Below are positions 1 through 6,111 of a stretch of 6,111 nucleotides of DNA, piece after piece. The position numbers were made by a program, and so were the translations under genes. This DNA is from Pseudomonadota bacterium (GTDB lineage: Bacteria > Pseudomonadota > Alphaproteobacteria > Rhizobiales > Hyphomicrobiaceae): assembly GCA_023428365.1 (NCBI GenBank), contig JAEYYQ010000261.1, forward strand, positions 1 through 6,111, in the 5' to 3' direction. Numbering within the stretch: position 1 is the first letter of the stretch; each line of letters opens with the position of its first letter. The notes under the pieces were generated by a model. The model worked only from the letters and a program-made list of their open reading frames with translations, ran no database searches and was not told the DNA's origin.

Positions 1-2
1 CC

Positions 3-239
3 GAGCGCCGCAAGGGCGCGCCGAAGATGGACGACGCCACGCTGTTGGCCGGCCTTACGCCGGAGCAGCAGGCCACCATCCACACCATGGAAACCTTCCA
101 CTGGCGCCTGAAGTTCGTCCGCCGCCCGCTCTTCAAGATCCCCATCCCCGTGCTGTTCAACCGCGAAGGCGACCGCTACGTGGTGGTCAACGAGGACGGG
201 ACGATCGATGAGAACCCGGCGTTGAAGTTGAGGGATTGA
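3..239 (+). CDS. Small protein of unknown function, 3' part
   Basis: The reading frame is open from the left edge and ends with TGA at 237-239. An ATG lies at 27, giving 70 residues, but the frame continues upstream as ERRKGAPK with no stop, so the true start may lie outside the window. No strong ribosome site precedes the ATG at 27. The product is short and soluble-looking, with no signal peptide or membrane segment in the visible part. A predicted helix (TPEQQATIHTMETFHW) is followed by a basic, proline-containing stretch (KFVRRPLFKIPIPVLF) and a beta-rich end (RYVVVNEDGTIDENP). That pattern looks like small hypothetical proteins of Xanthomonadaceae, from recognition only. I cannot assign a function. 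It is separated from hsdM by 175 bases and an inverted repeat, so it is probably not part of the hsd operon. Confidence 0.6.
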   Translation, partial: ERRKGAPKMDDATLLAGLTPEQQATIHTMETFHWRLKFVRRPLFKIPIPVLFNREGDRYVVVNEDGTIDENPALKLRD

Positions 240-276
240 GGCAAGCCCGGGCCATTCGCGAACGCAACCCGCTGTT

Positions 277-303
277 CCTTATCCCCGTGCAACGGGGATA
301 AGG
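277..303. repeat. Perfect 12-bp inverted repeat, possible terminator or operator
   Basis: The left arm CCTTATCCCCGT (277-288) and right arm ACGGGGATAAGG (292-303) are exact reverse complements around a 3-base loop, GCA. Two further pairs (274-275 with 305-306) can form beyond a T-T mismatch. The repeat lies 37 bases after the stop of the upstream gene and 111 bases before hsdM. As RNA it would form a strong hairpin, but no T-tract follows on either strand, so it is not a textbook intrinsic terminator. It could end upstream transcription, bind a dimeric regulator, or be a dispersed palindromic element. The repeat itself is certain; its role is inference. The rest of 240-414 shows no -35/-10 pair that I trust, although the hsd promoter should lie here. 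Confidence 0.6.
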
Positions 304-414
304 TACCGAAGACGGATGAGGGTCGCGCGGTGCCGGGGAGGGGAAGTCAACCCGATTCCTAATGGGAACGGTGGCAGTTAAGCTTCTTCGATCCTCGCTG
401 CTCCCATCAGGTCC

Positions 415-2139
415 ATGTCGTCGGAAGAACAAGCCAAGCGTTTCATCAACACGCTGAAAGAACTCGGTGGTTCCGCCGGCAATGGCAGCCTCGCCGCTGA
501 ACTCGGCTGGGCCGACAGCACGTATCAACGGATCAAGGCGCGTCTGATCGAGGAAGGCAGGATCGTGCCGGGGCGTGGCCGCGGCGGGTCGGTGGCGCTG
601 GCCGAAGGCAAGGCCCCCGCCCGTGCCGGCAAGGCGGAACCGCGCACGCCCGCACCACGCGCGAAGGCGACGGTCGGCAGCGGCAGCGGTCAGTACGCCC
701 AGTCCTTCAATGCCATCGACAAGGCGATGCGCAACGACGAAGGCCTAGCCTCCGAACTGGACTACGCTGAACAGACGTCGTGGCTGCTGTTCCTGAAATA
801 CCTGGACGACATGGAGCACGAGTGGGCCGAGGAAGCTGCGCTCGAAGGCAAGACGTACACGCCGATCCTCGCCAGGCCCTACCGCTGGCAGGACTGGGCG
901 GCGCCGAAAACAAAAGACGGCAAGCCGGACCCGAACGCACGCACCGGCAGCGACCTGATCGACTTCGTCAACGGCAAGCTCGTCCCGCACTTGAAGTCGT
1001 TCAAGGACAGCAGCGTCGGTGCCGATTCACTGCAATACAAGATCGGCGAAATCTTCTCGGAAGTCGCCAACCGCTTCCGATCGGGCTACACGTTGCGCGA
1101 CGTGCTGCAGATCGTGGACACGCTGAGCTTCGGCAGTTCCGAGGCCAAGCACGAACTGTCCGACCTCTACGAAACCCGCATCAAGCGCATGGGCAACGCC
1201 GGCCGCAATGGCGGCGAGTACTACACGCCGCGCCCGCTGATTCGCGCCATGATCCAGGTGGTACAACCGAAGATCGGCGAAACCATCTATGACGGCGCCT
1301 GCGGCAGTGCGGGCTTCCTGTGCGAGGCATGGGAGCACCTGCGGCAGGCGGACCTGTCGGCGAGCGACTGGCGCATCCTTCAGCGCAGTACCTTCTACGG
1401 GCAGGAGAAGAAGTCGCTGGCCTATGTGTTGGGCGTGATGAACATGATCCTGCACGGGATCGACGCGCCCAACATCCGCCACGCCAACACGCTGTCGGAG
1501 AACGTCATGGACATCCAGCAGAAGGATCGCCATGACATCGTGCTGGCCAATCCACCGTTCGGCGGTGGCGAGCGGCCGGAGGTGCAGCAGAACTTTCCGA
1601 TCCGCTCATCGGAGACAGGCTATCTCTTTCTGCAGCACTTCATACGCAAGCTCAAGGCCGGCGGTCGCGCGGCCATCGTCATCAAGAACACTTTCCTCAG
1701 CAACACCGACAACGCCAGTGTGGAGTTGCGCCGCGAATTGCTGGCCAGCTGCAACCTGCACACCGTGCTGGATTGCCCGTCCGGCACCTTTCAGGGTGCG
1801 GGCGTGAAGACGGTGGTGCTGTTTTTCGACAAGGGCGCGCCGACCCGCAAGATCTGGTACTACCAGCTTGATCCCGGCCGCTCGCTGGGCAAGACCAACC
1901 CGTTGAACGATGCCGACCTGGCCGAGTTCGTGGCCTTGCAGAAGACCAAAGCCGGCGGCGAAAAGAGTTGGACAGTGAGCGTGGCGGATGTGGATGCATC
2001 CACCTGCGACCTGTCGGTGAAGAACCCGCATATGCCGGAAGCGGCGCCGCAGCGCACGCCGCAGCAGATCATTGACGACATGCTGGCGCGTGACGCGGAG
2101 ACGTCGACGTTGCTGGCGCAGGTGAGGGGGATGTTGTGA
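415..2139 (+). CDS. hsdM: Type I restriction-modification methyltransferase subunit HsdM
   Basis: This subunit transfers a methyl group from S-adenosylmethionine to adenine N6 in the target chosen by HsdS. It acts in the cytoplasm as M2S methylase and within R2M2S. The protein has 574 residues. Residues 1-65 look like a winged helix-turn-helix ending in the basic GRGRGGSV turn. An Ala/Pro/Lys-rich linker (about 66-92) and the helical HsdM_N domain (about 93-235) follow. The methyltransferase domain begins near GGEYYTPRPL (266-274), has SAM-binding motif I as DGACGSAGF (293-301) and the catalytic NPPF (379-382) typical of N6-adenine enzymes. The start is well fixed: an in-frame TAA at 379-381 is followed by no other start codon before ATG 415, although the ribosome site (CAGG, just upstream) is weak. 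The N-terminal extension makes it longer than classical HsdM proteins (about 490-530 residues). Its stop overlaps the hsdS start, pointing to translational coupling. Confidence 0.96.
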   Translation: MSSEEQAKRFINTLKELGGSAGNGSLAAELGWADSTYQRIKARLIEEGRIVPGRGRGGSVALAEGKAPARAGKAEPRTPAPRAKATVGSGSGQYAQSFNAIDKAMRNDEGLASELDYAEQTSWLLFLKYLDDMEHEWAEEAALEGKTYTPILARPYRWQDWAAPKTKDGKPDPNARTGSDLIDFVNGKLVPHLKSFKDSSVGADSLQYKIGEIFSEVANRFRSGYTLRDVLQIVDTLSFGSSEAKHELSDLYETRIKRMGNAGRNGGEYYTPRPLIRAMIQVVQPKIGETIYDGACGSAGFLCEAWEHLRQADLSASDWRILQRSTFYGQEKKSLAYVLGVMNMILHGIDAPNIRHANTLSENVMDIQQKDRHDIVLANPPFGGGERPEVQQNFPIRSSETGYLFLQHFIRKLKAGGRAAIVIKNTFLSNTDNASVELRRELLASCNLHTVLDCPSGTFQGAGVKTVVLFFDKGAPTRKIWYYQLDPGRSLGKTNPLNDADLAEFVALQKTKAGGEKSWTVSVADVDASTCDLSVKNPHMPEAAPQRTPQQIIDDMLARDAETSTLLAQVRGML

Positions 2140-3302
2140 GTGCAGTCGCCGGCGCGTTTGAGACAATCACTTTGCAGCATCGGTGGCCAATGCAGCCAAT
2201 CAGCAAAGTTGTAACGTTTTATGGCGGTGGCACGCCATCGAAACAGCGTGGTGACTTTTGGGGTGGGGACATTCCATGGGTATCGCCAAAGGACATGAAG
2301 TCGGATGTTGTCACCGAGTCGATCGACAACATAACGCCGGCGGCTGTTGACGGCTCCGCTGTGAAGATGATACCGGCGGGTGCACTGTTGGTGGTTGTGC
2401 GGTCAGGTATCTTGGCCCGCACAGTTCCAATTGCCCGCGCCGGCGTCGGACTGACGATAAATCAGGACTTGAAGGCACTTGTGCCATCACCGAGCTTGGA
2501 TGCTAGTTTTCTTACTTATTTCATGCAGTCGGCCGAGGGCCATTTGCTTGCGGTGGTAAGTCGTGGGGCAACTGTCCATAGACTCGAAACGGATGCGCTG
2601 AAATCACTGGAGATTCCTTTGCCTCCGCTTGCTGAGCAAAGGCGCATTGTCGCGAAGCTGGATCAGGCCTTCGCCGCCCTCGACCGCGCCTGTGCCAATG
2701 CCGAGGCGAATCTGGGAGATGCCCGCCAACTGTTTGATGCGGAAATTCAGTTAGCGTTTGAACGGGCAGCCGAAGGTAGGCGGATGCTTCCGTTCGATTC
2801 CCTCTGCGAAGCGTTGACCCCGAAGTTGAAGCTGAAGCGACAGGACTATCTGGCTGATGGCGCCTATCCAGTTGTTTCTCAGGAAGCCGATCTTATTTCC
2901 GGCTACTGGAATGACGCCTCAGCCGTTCTTGAGAAAGAAGGCGATGTGGTCGTATTCGGCGATCACACCTGCTGCTTGAAGTATGTGGATTTCGACTTCG
3001 TGGTTGGCGCAGATGGTACTAAGGTGCTGCAGCCATCCAACGGAATCTCGGGAAAGTTCTTGTACTACGGACTGCGCAGTCAGCCGATCCAGCAAACCGG
3101 ATACGCCCGTCATTTCAAGCTGCTACGAGAGAAAGCTCTGCCTGAATTGTCGATGCCAGAGCAGAAGCGAATCACGGATCATCTCGATCAGATGGAAGCT
3201 AGGTGTGTAAAGCTGAGCGAGGCTTACGAGTCCAAACTAAAAGACATCGCCGCGCTCCGCCAATCCCTGCTGCAAGCCGCTTTCTCCGGCCAACTGACCT
3301 GA
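2136..3302 (+). CDS. hsdS: Type I restriction-modification specificity subunit HsdS
   Basis: HsdS sets the DNA target for both methylation and restriction by bridging two HsdM subunits. The 388 residues show the circularly repeated HsdS layout. TRD1 (about 15-160) includes GGGTPSKQRGDFWGGDIPWV. A conserved helix starts at PPLAEQRRIVAKLDQAF (163-179). TRD2 spans about 213-338, and a second helix starts at PEQKRITDHLDQ (341-352) and ends QSLLQAAFSGQLT. The two helices should pair as an antiparallel coiled coil that spaces the half-sites. The start is GTG at 2136, overlapping the hsdM TGA by 4 bases (GTGA), with a G-rich ribosome site (GAGGGGG, 2124-2130) just before it. ATG 2190 (residue 19) is a weaker alternative. 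The TRD-coding parts are clearly richer in A+T than hsdM and hsdR, while the helix-coding parts are not. The recognised sequence cannot be read from the protein by eye. Confidence 0.96.
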   Translation: MSAVAGAFETITLQHRWPMQPISKVVTFYGGGTPSKQRGDFWGGDIPWVSPKDMKSDVVTESIDNITPAAVDGSAVKMIPAGALLVVVRSGILARTVPIARAGVGLTINQDLKALVPSPSLDASFLTYFMQSAEGHLLAVVSRGATVHRLETDALKSLEIPLPPLAEQRRIVAKLDQAFAALDRACANAEANLGDARQLFDAEIQLAFERAAEGRRMLPFDSLCEALTPKLKLKRQDYLADGAYPVVSQEADLISGYWNDASAVLEKEGDVVVFGDHTCCLKYVDFDFVVGADGTKVLQPSNGISGKFLYYGLRSQPIQQTGYARHFKLLREKALPELSMPEQKRITDHLDQMEARCVKLSEAYESKLKDIAALRQSLLQAAFSGQLT

Positions 3303-3315
3303 TACGGAAGCCGCC

Positions 3316-5667
3316 ATGTCCGAAACCGAAGCCGACACCCGCGCCAACCGCATCGACCCGGTGCTGCGCGAGGCCGGCTGGGGCAGGGTGGAGGGGTCGC
3401 AGGTCCAGCGCGAACTGATCTGCCCCGGCCGCATCCTGGCCGGCGGCCAGCGCGGCACGGCGCTGTCGGCGGATTACGTGCTCAGCTACCGTGGCCGCAA
3501 GCTGGCGGTCATCGAGGCCAAAAAGGCTGGGCTGGGCCACACCACCGGCGTCGGCCAAGCCAAGGACTACGCCGGGCGGCTCAAGGCCCGCTTTGCCTAT
3601 GCCACCAACGGCATAGGCTGGTACGGCATCGACATGCACACCGGCACCGAAGGCGATATCGCCCTGCCGTTCCCCACGCCGGAACAACTCTGGCGGCGCT
3701 GCTTCCCGGAAGGCAACGACTGGCGCGATCGTTTCGGCGCAGTACCGTTCGAAACCGGTGGCGGCAAATGGCAACCTCGCTACTACCAGCACAACGCCAT
3801 CACCGCCGTGCTGGATGCCATCGCCAAGGACCGCGAACGCATCCTGCTGACCCTGGCCACGGGCACCGGCAAGACCTCCATCGCCTTCCAGATCGCATGG
3901 AAATTGTTCCATGCCCACTGGAACCTCAGCCGCAACCCCGTCCGCCGCCCACGCATCCTGTTCCTTGCCGACCGCAACATCCTGGCCGACCAGGCCTACA
4001 ACGCCTTCAGCGCCTTCCCGCCCGATGCGCTGTGCCGCATACGCCCGGAGGAGATCCGAAGGAAGGGTGGCATCCCACGCAACGCCAGCGTGTTCTTCAC
4101 CATCTTCCAGACCTTCATGACCAATGACGGCGAGTCGGAAGAACCGCAGTTCACCTTCGAAGGCTACGAGCCGGATTTCTTCGACTTCATCGTCATCGAC
4201 GAATGCCATCGCGGCGGCGCCCGCGACGAGAGCAGTTGGCGCGGCATCCTGGAGTACTTCAAGCCGGCGGTGCAGCTGGGCCTGACCGCCACGCCCAAGC
4301 GCGACGTCAATGCCGACACTTACGCCTATTTCGGCGAGCCGGTCTACACCTACGCGCTGAAGGAAGGCATCGGCGACGGCTTCCTCACCCCGTTCAAGGT
4401 GCGGCAGATGGCGTCGACCCTGGACGAATATAAATTCTCCGATGGCGACGAAGTGGTCGCCGGCGAGATCGACCGTGACAAGACCTATACCGAGGCCGAC
4501 TTCAACACCAAGCTCCGCATCGACCAGCGCGAGCAGAGCCGCGTCAACGAGTTCATGGACCAGATCGACCAGCGCCAGAAGACGCTGGTGTTCTGCGCCA
4601 CCCAGGACCACGCCGCGCGGGTGCGCAATTACATCAACCAGGTCAAGAGCAACCCCGATCCGCACTACTGCGAACGTGTCACCGCCGACGACGGTGAACT
4701 GGGCGAGCGCCATCTGCGCGAGTTCCAGGACAACGAGAAGACCCTGCCCACCGTCCTGACGACCTCGCAGAAGCTGTCCACCGGCGTGGATGCGCGCAAC
4801 GTGCGCAACATCGTGCTGCTGCGGCCGATCAAGTCGATGGTGGAGTTCAAGCAGATCATCGGGCGCGGCACCCGCACGTTCGAAGGCAAGGACTACTTCA
4901 CCATCTACGACTTCGTGAAGGCCTACGAGCACTTCAACGATCCGGCATGGGATGGCGAACCGCTGCCGCCCGATCCGCCTGGCAATCCGCGCCCGCCGCG
5001 CGACGAAGGCGACGACCCGCGACCGCCGCCGCACACCACCGGCGAAGGCGGCGTGCAAGAACCGCCGCCGCCCGAACGGATCGTGGTGAAGCTGGCCGAT
5101 GGCAAGGAGCGCAGCATCCGCTATATCGGTGCGACGACCTACTGGCACGACGGCCGCCAGATCACCGCGCAGGAGTTCATGCAGCAGTTGTTCGGTGATC
5201 TGGGAGGACTGGTCGCAGACGAAGACGAGCTGCGCGCCGTATGGAGCGACCCCGAACGCCGCGAGTCCTTCATCCAGCGGCTGGCCGATCTGGGTTACGA
5301 CAGCGAGCGGCTGGACGACATGCGCAGGCTGATCGATGCACCCAACAGCGACATCTTCGACGTGCTGGCCTATGTGCGGTTCACGCTCGCGCCGTTGGCG
5401 CGCTCGCAGCGCGTGAGGGTGGCCAAGTCCACCGGCATGCAGGGCTACGAGCGGGAAATGCGGGCCTTTCTGGAGTTCGTGCTGGACAAGTACCAGTACG
5501 AGGGCATCGGCGAGCTGGCCAGCGGCAAGATCGCGGACTTTCTGCGCATCCGCTACGGCGGGGTGAATGACGCCAAGCGCGTCCTCGGCACCGTGGATGA
5601 CATCCGCCGCGCCTTCATCGAGATACAGGGGCATCTGTTCAGGGCCAACGCGGATACCGGTGGCTGA
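3316..5667 (+). CDS. hsdR: Type I restriction endonuclease subunit HsdR (EcoEI-like)
   Basis: HsdR joins the M2S core, pumps DNA using ATP and cuts it far from the unmethylated target. It has 783 residues. The N-terminal PD-(D/E)xK nuclease has D53, the E67-A68-K69 motif and a QxxxY motif (Q81, Y85), as in RecB-like type I nucleases. The superfamily 2 motor has a Q-like motif (RYYQ, ending Q158), Walker A TGTGKTS (182-188), DECH (295-298), TATP (324-327), STGVDARN and motif VI QIIGRGTR (513-520). A proline-rich linker (about 548-587) joins it to a C-terminal helical domain (about 595-775) resembling EcoEI_R_C, which places the system near the EcoAI/EcoEI (type IB) group and close to the roughly 800 residues usual there. 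The ATG at 3316 follows a GGAAG ribosome site at the normal distance, and the start MSETEADTRANRIDPVLREAGW fits the family. It follows hsdS by 13 bases, so the genes are very likely cotranscribed. Confidence 0.96.
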   Translation: MSETEADTRANRIDPVLREAGWGRVEGSQVQRELICPGRILAGGQRGTALSADYVLSYRGRKLAVIEAKKAGLGHTTGVGQAKDYAGRLKARFAYATNGIGWYGIDMHTGTEGDIALPFPTPEQLWRRCFPEGNDWRDRFGAVPFETGGGKWQPRYYQHNAITAVLDAIAKDRERILLTLATGTGKTSIAFQIAWKLFHAHWNLSRNPVRRPRILFLADRNILADQAYNAFSAFPPDALCRIRPEEIRRKGGIPRNASVFFTIFQTFMTNDGESEEPQFTFEGYEPDFFDFIVIDECHRGGARDESSWRGILEYFKPAVQLGLTATPKRDVNADTYAYFGEPVYTYALKEGIGDGFLTPFKVRQMASTLDEYKFSDGDEVVAGEIDRDKTYTEADFNTKLRIDQREQSRVNEFMDQIDQRQKTLVFCATQDHAARVRNYINQVKSNPDPHYCERVTADDGELGERHLREFQDNEKTLPTVLTTSQKLSTGVDARNVRNIVLLRPIKSMVEFKQIIGRGTRTFEGKDYFTIYDFVKAYEHFNDPAWDGEPLPPDPPGNPRPPRDEGDDPRPPPHTTGEGGVQEPPPPERIVVKLADGKERSIRYIGATTYWHDGRQITAQEFMQQLFGDLGGLVADEDELRAVWSDPERRESFIQRLADLGYDSERLDDMRRLIDAPNSDIFDVLAYVRFTLAPLARSQRVRVAKSTGMQGYEREMRAFLEFVLDKYQYEGIGELASGKIADFLRIRYGGVNDAKRVLGTVDDIRRAFIEIQGHLFRANADTGG

Positions 5668-5676
5668 CGCCTTGCC

Positions 5677-5698
5677 GAAGCCGGCCTTGCGCGGCTTT
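5677..5698 (+). terminator. Weak hairpin just after hsdR
   Basis: AAGCCG (5678-5683) pairs with CGGCTT (5692-5697), with a further G-T wobble (5677 with 5698), around an 8-base loop. It begins 10 bases after the hsdR stop. No T-tract follows (the next bases are CGACCTCTC), so it may slow or protect the transcript end rather than terminate it. The better terminator candidate lies downstream at 5892-5928. Confidence 0.3.
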
Positions 5699-5721
5699 CG
5701 ACCTCTCTTCTCACACAAACA

Positions 5722-5932
5722 TCCAACACTGGATGTTTTTCGGTGTTTCTTCTCACAGTAAGGTCCAACGCTTCCCCCTTTTGGTGAAACGCTTCAGGTT
5801 TTCCGGCCTCTCATCTCTCACTAACGCCCAACGTTTCCCCTTTTCGGTCCAGCGTTGGATGTTTTTCGGGGTTTCTTCTCACAGTAACGGTCAGCGTTGG
5901 ATGTCTTAGGTCCAACGCTGGATGTTTTTCGG
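5722..5932. repeat. Degenerate tandem array, 63-base period
   Basis: Palindromic 12-base cores begin at 5722 (TCCAACACTGGA), 5785 (TGAAACGCTTCA), 5848 (TCCAGCGTTGGA) and 5911 (TCCAACGCTGGA), each exactly 63 bases after the last. Each core is followed by a short T-rich box: TGTTTTTCGG in units 1, 3 and 4, and GGTTTTCCGG in unit 2. In units 1 and 3 the 16-base box TTTCTTCTCACAGTAA is identical (5746-5761, 5872-5887); unit 2 carries a diverged form (TCATCTCTCACTAA). The last 23 bases of units 1-3 hold a half-copy of the core. Units 1-3 align without gaps; unit 4 matches only over its first 22 bases. A partial box (CTTCTCACA, 5708-5716) precedes the array and an inverted one (TGTGAGAAG, 5971-5979) follows. 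I see no protein gene in 5668-6079. This is probably a dispersed intergenic repeat family of the genome; its role is unknown. Confidence 0.85.
5892..5928 (+). terminator. Intrinsic-terminator-like hairpin within the repeat array
   Basis: CAGCGTTGGA (5892-5901) and TCCAACGCTG (5911-5920) are perfect 10-bp complements with a 9-base spacer. The right arm is followed by GATG and then five T residues (5924-5928). The arms come from the end of unit 3 and the core of unit 4. This is the best candidate for ending the hsd transcript on the + strand, about 225 bases after hsdR. The T-run starts 3 bases beyond the stem and is short, so efficiency is uncertain. Confidence 0.45.
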
Positions 5933-6019
5933 TATCGCACCGATGTTTTTCGCCCAATCGCACAGGCGAATGTGAGAAGTACTTCATTAGTGCGGGCGCG
6001 CGTCGCAACGCGGGTAGGG

Positions 6020-6059
6020 CGCAGTAGGCTGCGTGTGCCGGTCGGACCCGGCCGGCACA
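6020..6059 (+). promoter_or_regulatory. Two adjacent hairpins in the leader of the downstream gene
   Basis: CGCAG (6020-6024) pairs with CTGCG (6029-6033) around TAGG. Directly next to it, 6034-6043 pairs with 6050-6059 (TGTGCCGGTC with GGCCGGCACA, one G-T wobble) around a 6-base loop. The second stem ends 4 bases before the ribosome site of the gene at 6080. No T-tract follows. It may be a structured 5' leader, an mRNA stabiliser or a REP-like palindromic element. Confidence 0.4.
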
Positions 6060-6063
6060 ACCT

Positions 6064-6070
6064 GAAAGGA
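6064..6070 (+). promoter_or_regulatory. Ribosome binding site of the downstream gene
   Basis: GAAAGGA lies 9 bases before ATG 6080 and is the strongest Shine-Dalgarno-like match near that start. It is the main reason for calling a gene that runs off the window. Confidence 0.6.
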
Positions 6071-6079
6071 CGCAAGCAC

Positions 6080-6111
6080 ATGACACAGAACCGCATCGCC
6101 ATGACGTTCCA
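6080..6111 (+). CDS. Start of a gene of unknown function, cut by the window edge
   Basis: ATG at 6080 opens a frame reading MTQNRIAMTF and continues past the right edge. The call rests on the good ribosome site (GAAAGGA, 9 bases upstream) and the preceding intergenic region. Only ten codons are visible, so the family cannot be named. The visible residues show no signal-peptide pattern. A second in-frame ATG at residue 8 (6101) lacks a ribosome site. It is on the same strand as hsdR but separated by 412 bases with a terminator candidate, so it is probably a separate transcription unit. Confidence 0.55.
   Translation, partial: MTQNRIAMTF

Noticed and set aside
351..372. Possible promoter or operator around TTCCTAATGGGAA
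   Set aside because: The arms are only 4 bases, the TAATGG is a poor -10 and no -35 lies at the right distance, so it is not supported as a feature.
2136..3302. Phase-variable or inverting hsdS
   Set aside because: No second hsdS copy, recombinase gene, long inverted repeats or simple-sequence tract is visible in or beside the gene.
3303..3315. Accessory gene between hsdS and hsdR
   Set aside because: Only 13 bases separate the two genes and they contain just the hsdR ribosome site.
3199..5718. A very long (839-codon) open frame on the - strand opposite hsdR
   Set aside because: It is an antisense shadow of a high-G+C gene. The translation is rich in Val, Ala, Gly, His and Asp with no recognisable domain, while the + strand frame has every HsdR motif.
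5704..5985. CRISPR array
   Set aside because: Repeats are degenerate and partly overlapping, the intervening sequence is itself related between units, and no cas gene is present.
5811..6102. Small - strand proteins with repeated KHPTLD-like or KTSNAGP-like peptides
   Set aside because: The repeated peptides come from the 63-base DNA repeat read in two frames (the period is a multiple of three). No convincing start site exists, and the similarity is explained by the DNA repeat.

Overview
The window is high in G+C and carries one complete chromosomal type I restriction-modification operon, hsdM-hsdS-hsdR, all on the + strand. It is flanked on the left by the end of a small conserved-looking protein gene and on the right by a repeat-rich intergenic region leading into the first codons of another gene. 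Codon use, the look of the short upstream protein and the style of the intergenic repeats suggest a gammaproteobacterium of the Xanthomonadaceae (Lysobacter, Luteimonas or Stenotrophomonas type). That assignment rests on recognition, not on a search.

Layout. Positions 3-239: 3' part of a small gene of unknown function. Positions 240-414: intergenic, with a perfect 12-bp inverted repeat at 277-303 and no convincing sigma-70 promoter. Positions 415-2139: hsdM, an adenine-N6 methyltransferase subunit with an added N-terminal winged-helix domain. Positions 2136-3302: hsdS, the specificity subunit with two target recognition domains; its GTG start overlaps the hsdM stop by 4 bases. Positions 3316-5667: hsdR, the nuclease/translocase subunit, 13 bases after hsdS. 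Positions 5668-6079: a 412-base gap holding a degenerate tandem array with an exact 63-base period, a terminator-like hairpin formed by neighbouring units, and two back-to-back hairpins in the leader of the next gene. Positions 6080-6111: start of a gene of unknown function.

The three Hsd proteins should work as one machine. HsdS recognises a bipartite DNA target. Two HsdM plus HsdS methylate adenines in that target. Adding HsdR gives an enzyme that translocates and cuts DNA whose target is unmethylated. All catalytic motifs are present and no gene is interrupted, so the system looks functional. The HsdR C-terminal domain resembles the EcoEI/EcoAI (type IB) group.

I found no undescribed protein system here: the coding part is an ordinary type I R-M operon. 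The least explained signal is the 63-base array behind hsdR, with palindromic cores spaced at exactly 63 bases and one core showing compensatory base changes.
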